Assembly (NCBI GenBank): GCA_018822845.1
Contig: JAHJJD010000120.1
Span: 1-64,000, forward strand
Origin: Gammaproteobacteria bacterium
GTDB taxonomy: Bacteria > Pseudomonadota > Gammaproteobacteria > Thiotrichales > Thiotrichaceae
Direction of reading: 5' to 3'
DNA length: 64,000 nucleotides
The first letter of the stretch is position 1. The number at the start of each line of letters is the position of its first letter. The notes below the pieces were generated by a model. That model had not been told where the DNA came from. It did not search any database and saw only the letters and a program-made list of their open reading frames with translations. The translations under genes were made by a program, and so were the position numbers. Of this stretch, positions 59,130-64,000 are shown piece by piece.

Positions 59130-60263
59130 ATGAACCGGCGTGATTTCCTGAAAAGCCTCGGCGCACTTCCCTTGCTGCATTTGCTGCCTGCCAGTGTTGA
59201 AGCCGGGCAGAAACAGCGTTGCGTGGTGCTGGTCGAGTTGAAAGGCGGCAATGACAGCCTGAATACGCTGGTGCCCTATCAGGATGCGGCGTATTACCGC
59301 TTGCGCCCGCAGCTTGCCTTGCGTGAACAACAGGTTTTGCCGCTGGGCAATGGCATGGGGCTACACCCGGCCATGCAACCCCTGCTACCTTTGTGGCGTA
59401 ACGGGGAAATGGCCTGGATTCAGGGGGTGGGCATTCCGGGACAAAACCTGGCGCGTTCCCATTTCACCTCCATCCATACCTGGGATACGGCCAGCGAGGA
59501 TCAGCATAGCCAGCAAGGCTGGCTGAGCAGGGTGTTCCCGGAGCAGGCCCAACACCTGCAAGGCGTGGTCATTGGTGATGAACTGGGGCCGCTGGCTGGC
59601 GGCCATTTCAACGCGGTCAACCTGCATGACATTGATGCGTTTGCGGCCTATATCAGCAGCCTGCCTGCCGTTCCCACCCACAGCAGCAACCCGATGCTGG
59701 CACATATCCTCGCCACCCAGCAACGGCTGCTCAATGCTGGTGCAGAAGTTTCCCATAAGCTCAAGGGCAATCAGGCCATCAAGCAGCAATTCCCCAAGGG
59801 GGCGTTTGGCGAAGGGCTGGCCTCCATCGCCCGCCTGATCCTGAGTGATTTCAACATGCCTGTGTACAAGATAGGGCTGGGCAATTTCGACACGCATGTT
59901 TCCCAGCCAAACCTGCATCAGAAACTGCTGGGCGAGCTGGCTAACGGCCTGGCCGCTTTCAGCAAGGTGATGCAGGCGCATGGCAAGTGGGGCGATGTCA
60001 TGGTGCTTAGCTATTCCGAATTCGGACGCAGGGCGGCGGAAAACCACAATATGGGCACCGATCATGGCTCGGCTGCTGCCCATTTCGCCATCGGCGGCGG
60101 CGTCAAGGGCGGCATGTACGGAACCCACCCCGATCTGGACGCCCTCAACGAAGGCGATGTAAGAAACAGCCTCGACTTCCGCTCACTCTATGCAAGCCTG
60201 GCACGGCGCTGGTGGCAACGCAGCAGCCCCTGGCCAGTGGCAGACATCCCCTTTATTGCCTGA
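59130..60263 (+). CDS. DUF1501 protein, Tat-exported
   Basis: The protein has 377 residues. The N-terminus MNRRDFLKSLGALPLLHLLP is a twin-arginine signal. Family blocks are VVLVELKGGNDSLNTLVPY, SHFTSIHTWDTA and the late SEFGRRAAENHNMGTDHGSA, which gives metal or catalytic residues in an alkaline-phosphatase-like fold. It is coupled to the DUF1800 gene (ten bases apart). The substrate is unknown; the pair is thought to act outside the cytoplasm. Confidence 0.9.
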   Translation: MNRRDFLKSLGALPLLHLLPASVEAGQKQRCVVLVELKGGNDSLNTLVPYQDAAYYRLRPQLALREQQVLPLGNGMGLHPAMQPLLPLWRNGEMAWIQGVGIPGQNLARSHFTSIHTWDTASEDQHSQQGWLSRVFPEQAQHLQGVVIGDELGPLAGGHFNAVNLHDIDAFAAYISSLPAVPTHSSNPMLAHILATQQRLLNAGAEVSHKLKGNQAIKQQFPKGAFGEGLASIARLILSDFNMPVYKIGLGNFDTHVSQPNLHQKLLGELANGLAAFSKVMQAHGKWGDVMVLSYSEFGRRAAENHNMGTDHGSAAAHFAIGGGVKGGMYGTHPDLDALNEGDVRNSLDFRSLYASLARRWWQRSSPWPVADIPFIA

Positions 60264-60636
60264 GGTTGCTTCCGCAGGCGGCGGGCAACACGTAGCTGAT
60301 GATGACGCCTTTCAGCCGCAGTGCCACCAGCAAAGGGGTGGAAAGGCTTTCCGGCAGGCGCAGGCGATAGCCACCGAAGAAATAGTGGTGCACATCCAGA
60401 TACAGGGTTTCCAGCAGGAAAGCAGGCGGATTCGTGCCGGTCAGGGCATTCAGGATGGGTAATACCGGTGTGCGATCCACATCGGAAAAATACAGCAGGC
60501 TGCGTTCGCGGTTAAAAAATACGTGGTTGATGCCGAGGTAGTAGAAAATGTCCCGCTCACTGGTGCTGGCAGGCAGGTCGCGCCGTTTGCATGGCACGTT
60601 GGCAGTATTGCGTACACTTTGTGGAACCGGCTGCAT
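60253..60636 (-). CDS. Hypothetical protein
   Basis: The protein has 127 residues with GGAGG seven bases before ATG 60636, a good start. It contains SERDIFYYLGINHVFFNRER, LYFSDVDRTPVLPILNALTG and LRLKGVIISYVL. It may be peripheral to a membrane. I do not recognise the family. It converges with the DUF1501 gene and overlaps its end by 11 bases. Confidence 0.65.
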   Translation of the reverse strand: MQPVPQSVRNTANVPCKRRDLPASTSERDIFYYLGINHVFFNRERSLLYFSDVDRTPVLPILNALTGTNPPAFLLETLYLDVHHYFFGGYRLRLPESLSTPLLVALRLKGVIISYVLPAACGSNLRQ

Positions 60637-60705
60637 GCATTCCTCCAGACAATGGAATGGGCTGTCGCCCTACATCCTGCTGATGCTAGCACATGCCGGA
60701 CAGCA

Positions 60706-60733
60706 AAAGAAAAGGGAGCAGAAGCTCCCTTTT
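60706..60733 (-). terminator. Terminator after fba
   Basis: AAAAGGGAGC (60710-60719) and GCTCCCTTTT (60724-60733) form a 10-bp stem with a 4-base loop. On the minus strand it is followed by CTTTTG, a usable T-rich end for the fba transcript. Confidence 0.8.
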
Positions 60734-60755
60734 CAACGCTATGCGTTAAGCGGCC

Positions 60756-61820
60756 TTACGACACTTTCGGGTCAAGCTTGCCAGCTTTGTATTCACCAAA
60801 CATGACTTCCAGTGAAACAGGCTTGATCTTGTCAGCCATGCCCGCAGAACCGAAAGCTTCAAAGCGGTCTTTGCAGATGCCAGACATGGCTTTGGTCGCT
60901 TCTTTCAGGAACTTGCGTGGGTCAAAGTTAGCCTTGTTGTCATGCAAGTGCTTGCGGATAGCGCCAGTGGAAGCCATGCGCAGGTCAGTGTCGATATTGA
61001 CCTTGCGTACACCGTGCTTGATACCTTCAACGATTTCGGAAACCGGCACGCCATAGGTTTGACCCATGTCGCCGCCGTAGTTGTTGATGATTTCGAGCCA
61101 GTCTTCTGGTACAGAAGAAGAGCCGTGCATAACCAGGTGAACGGTAGGGATGCGGGCGTGGATTTCTTTCACGCGGTCGATACGCAGTACATTGCCGGTA
61201 GGCTTCTTGGTGAACTTGTATGCACCGTGGGAAGTACCGATGGCAATTGCCAGCGCGTCAACGCCGGTCTTGCGCACGAAGTCAGCCGCTTCTTCCGGGT
61301 CAGTCAGCAGTTGGGAATGATCCAGCACGCCTTCTGCACCGTGACCGTCTTCTTCGCCCATCATGCCAGTTTCGAGTGAACCCAGGCAGCCCAGTTCGCC
61401 TTCAACAGAAACGCCGCAAGCGTGTGCCAGTTCAACCACTTTACGGGTGGTTTCGACGTTGTATTCGTAGCTGGAAGGGGTCTTGCCATCAGCCATCAGG
61501 GAACCATCCATCATGACAGATGAGAAACCGGACTGGATGGAACGGAAGCAAACCGCTGGCTCAGCGCCGTGGTCCTGGTGCATGACGATGGGGATATGCG
61601 GGTACATTTCGACCGCAGCCAGCACCAGGTGGCGCAGGAACGGTTCGCCTGCGTAAGAACGCGCACCGGCAGAACCTTGCAGGATGACTGGGGAGTTGCA
61701 CGCATCTGCTGCTTGCATGATGGCGTGGATTTGCTCCATGTTGTTCACGTTGAATGCTGGCATCCCGTAGCCGTTTTCAGCAGCGTGATCCAGTAATTGA
61801 CGCAATGAAATCAAAGCCAT
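60756..61820 (-). CDS. fba: Class II fructose-bisphosphate aldolase, Calvin-cycle type
   Basis: The protein has 354 residues. Zinc and substrate motifs are visible: [32 protein letters not shown] and [15 protein letters not shown], then [21 protein letters not shown]. The [19 protein letters not shown] start and the length are those of the Calvin-cycle subtype, which acts on FBP and sedoheptulose bisphosphate. GAGGAG stands before the ATG. It follows pgk and pyk in the same direction, the common central-metabolism order. Confidence 0.96.
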   Translation of the reverse strand: MALISLRQLLDHAAENGYGMPAFNVNNMEQIHAIMQAADACNSPVILQGSAGARSYAGEPFLRHLVLAAVEMYPHIPIVMHQDHGAEPAVCFRSIQSGFSSVMMDGSLMADGKTPSSYEYNVETTRKVVELAHACGVSVEGELGCLGSLETGMMGEEDGHGAEGVLDHSQLLTDPEEAADFVRKTGVDALAIAIGTSHGAYKFTKKPTGNVLRIDRVKEIHARIPTVHLVMHGSSSVPEDWLEIINNYGGDMGQTYGVPVSEIVEGIKHGVRKVNIDTDLRMASTGAIRKHLHDNKANFDPRKFLKEATKAMSGICKDRFEAFGSAGMADKIKPVSLEVMFGEYKAGKLDPKVS

Positions 61821-61868
61821 GATGTTCTCCTCAAATGTTAGTAAATTTTACGCTATAGGTGTTTGGCC

Positions 61869-63311
61869 TTAACCGTTCTGGTGTTCGCCGACGCGCAGGA
61901 TTTTGAGCTGGTTGGTTCCACCCTTGGTTCCCATCAGGTCGCCCTTGGTAATGATGACCAGATCACCCTTTTCGACAATTCCTTCAGCAATCATCAACTC
62001 GACTGCCTGACGATTGGCTATTTTGGGGTCTTTGAGGGGCTCGTGCAATTTCACCGGATAAACCCCCCGGTACAAGCTGACCCGGCGTGCGGCTTCATCG
62101 CTGGATGCCAGCGCATAAATCGGGATGCCGGAACTGATACGCGACATCCACAACGGGGTGGAGCCTGATTCAGTCAGCGCCGCAATCGCCCGCACGCCCA
62201 TATGGTTGGCGGTATACATGGTGGCCATGGCGATGGCCTCATCCATGCGCTCAAAGCGTTCTTCCATGCGATGGCCTGATTTGCGGGTTTCGATGGAAGT
62301 TTCAGCTTCCTCACAAATGTTCGCCATTGTTTTGACCACCAGTGCAGGGTGCTTGCCGGTAGCCGTTTCACCGGACAGCATCACCGCATCCGTGCCGTCG
62401 ATAACCGAATTCGCCACGTCGAATACCTCTGCCCGCGTCGGGATCGGGTTTTCGGTCATGGTTTCCATCATCTGCGTGGCGGTAATGACCGCGCGGTTGA
62501 GGCTACGGGCGCGGCTGATCAGGCATTTCTGCGCCCGTGGCAGCTTAGCATCGCCGATTTCCACGCCCAGGTCGCCGCGTGCAATCATAATGGCGTCGGA
62601 AGCCAGAATGATCTCGTCACGGGCGGCTTCTTCCATGGTTTCGGCACGTTCCATTTTGGCGATAATCGCCGCCTTGCAACCAGCCTCTACCGCCAGACGG
62701 CGAGCCTCATGGATGTCATCTGCCGTGCGCGGAAAAGAGACCGCCAGAAAGTCCACGCCAATGTTGGCGGCAGCCTGGATGTCCTCCCTGTCCTTGTCGG
62801 TCAGGGCAGCGGCACTCAAGCCCCCACCCCGGCGGTTCAAACCCTTGTTGTTGGAAAGAACGCCGCCGTTGATGGCGCGGGTATGGATTTCCTGTCCCCG
62901 GACTGCGGTAATTTCCAGGACAATGCGGCCATCATCCAGCCACAGTTCATCCCCCGCCTTGACATCGTTGACCAACTCCTTGTAACCCAGCCCAACCCGC
63001 TCCTGCGTACCAGCGTCAGCTTCCAGTTCTGCATCAAGAATGAAGGCGTCGCCTGGATTCAGGGTGATTTTGCCATCCCTGAAACGGGCAATACGCAATT
63101 TTGGCCCTTGCAGGTCGCCGAGGATACCGACAATGCGGCCCGCTTTTCTGGCCAGTTCACGCACCAGCTCGGCGCGCGCTGCATGTTCTTCATGGGTACC
63201 GTGGGAAAAATTCATCCGCACGACATCCACACCTGCGCGGATAAGCGCTTCAATGGCTTCCGGTGTGCTTGTAGCAGGCCCCATGGTCGCTACAATTTTT
63301 GTCCTTCTCAA
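61869..63311 (-). CDS. pyk: Pyruvate kinase
   Basis: The protein has 480 residues. RRTKIVATMGPATS start, NFSHGTHEEH, KMERAETMEE, the active-site ARGDLGVEIG and TQMMETM, and the C-terminal regulatory domain ending LMGTKGGTNQLKI are present. It makes pyruvate and ATP from PEP. The only start that keeps the conserved N-terminus appears to be TTG 63311, with a poor ribosome site, so low translation is possible. Confidence 0.95.
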   Translation of the reverse strand: MRRTKIVATMGPATSTPEAIEALIRAGVDVVRMNFSHGTHEEHAARAELVRELARKAGRIVGILGDLQGPKLRIARFRDGKITLNPGDAFILDAELEADAGTQERVGLGYKELVNDVKAGDELWLDDGRIVLEITAVRGQEIHTRAINGGVLSNNKGLNRRGGGLSAAALTDKDREDIQAAANIGVDFLAVSFPRTADDIHEARRLAVEAGCKAAIIAKMERAETMEEAARDEIILASDAIMIARGDLGVEIGDAKLPRAQKCLISRARSLNRAVITATQMMETMTENPIPTRAEVFDVANSVIDGTDAVMLSGETATGKHPALVVKTMANICEEAETSIETRKSGHRMEERFERMDEAIAMATMYTANHMGVRAIAALTESGSTPLWMSRISSGIPIYALASSDEAARRVSLYRGVYPVKLHEPLKDPKIANRQAVELMIAEGIVEKGDLVIITKGDLMGTKGGTNQLKILRVGEHQNG

Positions 63312-63384
63312 TGTAATACCTATAACTGTGTGCTTTTAAAGTGCTTAGTTTATGCTTGTTCTATGTCATTTGTACTATGTGTTT

Positions 63385-63412
63385 GTAGGGGCGAAAAATG
63401 TTTCGCCCCTAC
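63385..63412. repeat. Palindromic repeat between pgk and pyk
   Basis: GTAGGGGCGAAA (63385-63396) and TTTCGCCCCTAC (63401-63412) form a perfect 12-bp stem with a 4-base loop. It shares the GTAGGGGCG core with the inner stem of the element at 45694-45828. No T-run follows in the direction of transcription. Confidence 0.7.
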
Positions 63413-63422
63413 GGAAGGGTCA

Positions 63423-64000
63423 TTAACCCTTGGCGCGTTCTTCCAACATCGCTACTGCCGGGAGGGTTTTGCCTTCGAGGTATTCGAGGAAAGCACCACC
63501 AGCAGTAGAGATATACGAAATCTTGTCGTAAATATCGTACTTCTGGATCGCAGCGATAGTGTCGCCGCCGCCCGCCAGCGTGAACGCCTTGGTTTCAGCC
63601 ATCGCCATGGAAATAGCCTTGGTGCCTTCACCAAACTGGTCGAATTCAAATACGCCGACCGGGCCGTTCCAGACAACAGTGCCTGCGTTCATGATGATGT
63701 CGACCAGCTCTTGTGCAGATTTGGGGCCGATGTCGAAAATCATGTCATCGTCAGCCACGTCTTTCGCGTCTTTCAGCACTGCCGGTTCGTTGGCATCGAA
63801 TTTCTTGCCACAAACCACGTCAACGGCGATAGGGATGATCGCACCACGTGCAGTCATCTTGCTAATCAGTGCATTGGCAGTGTCAACCAGATCATCTTCG
63901 CACAGGGATTTGCCAACGTTGTGGCCAGTCGCTTTCAGGAAGGTGTTGGCAATACCACCGCCAACGACCAGTTGTTCGCATTTTTCAGACAGTGCTTCCA
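63423..64000 (-). CDS. pgk: Phosphoglycerate kinase (5' part outside window)
   Basis: The last 191 or so residues are present and the frame runs off the right edge. [54 protein letters not shown] and the C-terminal [28 protein letters not shown] are diagnostic. It interconverts 1,3-bisphosphoglycerate and 3-phosphoglycerate in glycolysis and the Calvin cycle. It lies upstream of pyk and fba in the same direction. Confidence 0.96.
   Translation of the reverse strand, partial: EALSEKCEQLVVGGGIANTFLKATGHNVGKSLCEDDLVDTANALISKMTARGAIIPIAVDVVCGKKFDANEPAVLKDAKDVADDDMIFDIGPKSAQELVDIIMNAGTVVWNGPVGVFEFDQFGEGTKAISMAMAETKAFTLAGGGDTIAAIQKYDIYDKISYISTAGGAFLEYLEGKTLPAVAMLEERAKG

Noticed and set aside
1-64000. 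tRNA, rRNA, CRISPR array, complete insertion sequence or prophage
   Set aside because: None could be recognised by reading the sequence; small tRNA genes could be missed by eye.

Overview
The window is one contiguous piece of a gammaproteobacterial chromosome. The gene set (Calvin-type class II aldolase next to pyruvate kinase and phosphoglycerate kinase, PQQ-dependent alcohol oxidation, NDH-2, SoxYZ-like carrier) and the interspersed palindromic repeats suggest a Thiothrix/Thiotrichaceae-like sulfur bacterium able to oxidise alcohols. That placement is inference from gene content; no rRNA or tRNA gene was seen, and no CRISPR array.

Layout. 1-2379: 3' part of a haem-domain hybrid sensor kinase. 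2472-4559: a secreted protein and the first of three paralogous GAF/winged-helix regulators. 4731-8629: a small accessory stretch with an XRE/ImmA-type pair, wreckage of a DUF4143 ATPase and of a DNA methylase, and a TfoX-like gene. 8635-12688: regulator 2, a porin, pqqA and pqqB. 12704-20677: the complete kdpFABCDE potassium operon on the minus strand, splitting the pqq genes. 20867-23418: pqqCDE and a small periplasmic protein. 23678-34382: a lanthanide-type methanol dehydrogenase (xoxF), a fused XoxJ-XoxG protein, a second lanthanide-type alcohol dehydrogenase with cytochrome, binding protein, SoxYZ-like carrier, metallohydrolase, CXXCW-family protein and a DUF364 protein. 34376-36807: His-rich EamA transporter and a MerR/CDF metal-response cluster. 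36821-49879: a Ped/Lut-like ABC system in pieces (permease, ATPase, binding protein, beta-propeller), HupE-like protein and outer-membrane barrel, an ExbB/ExbD-like four-gene unit, a NitT/TauT-type ABC transporter and a dihaem cytochrome. 49876-52207: prolyl aminopeptidase and NDH-2. 52217-57675: regulator 3 and, divergent from it, a tungsten aldehyde oxidoreductase operon. 57848-60636: DUF1800/DUF1501 pair and an unknown. 60756-64000: fba, pyk and partial pgk.

The main result is a shared promoter signature. Twelve intergenic or gene-end sites carry the direct repeat CCAACC-N5-CCAACC, always with an 11-bp period (one has GCAACC as second half), and a thirteenth is degenerate. In nearly all, a TANNNT-like -10 box follows the second repeat after 9-10 bp and there is no good -35 box. 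They stand before the porin, pqqA-B, pqqC-E, xoxF, the second dehydrogenase, the beta-propeller operon, the ExbB/D-like unit and permease (divergent), the NitT/TauT-type ABC operon, the cytochrome/ATPase pair, NDH-2, the aldehyde oxidoreductase operon, and next to regulators 2 and 3. This defines one alcohol-to-aldehyde-to-acid regulon with its metal, cofactor and electron-transfer parts. The three paralogous regulators are the obvious candidates for reading the repeat.

A second theme is small palindromic repeats inside coding sequence. Three exported proteins of this regulon carry different repeat elements in or just before the signal peptide. One is a 135-bp element with terminal inverted repeats and a TTA target duplication that adds exactly 46 codons in frame.
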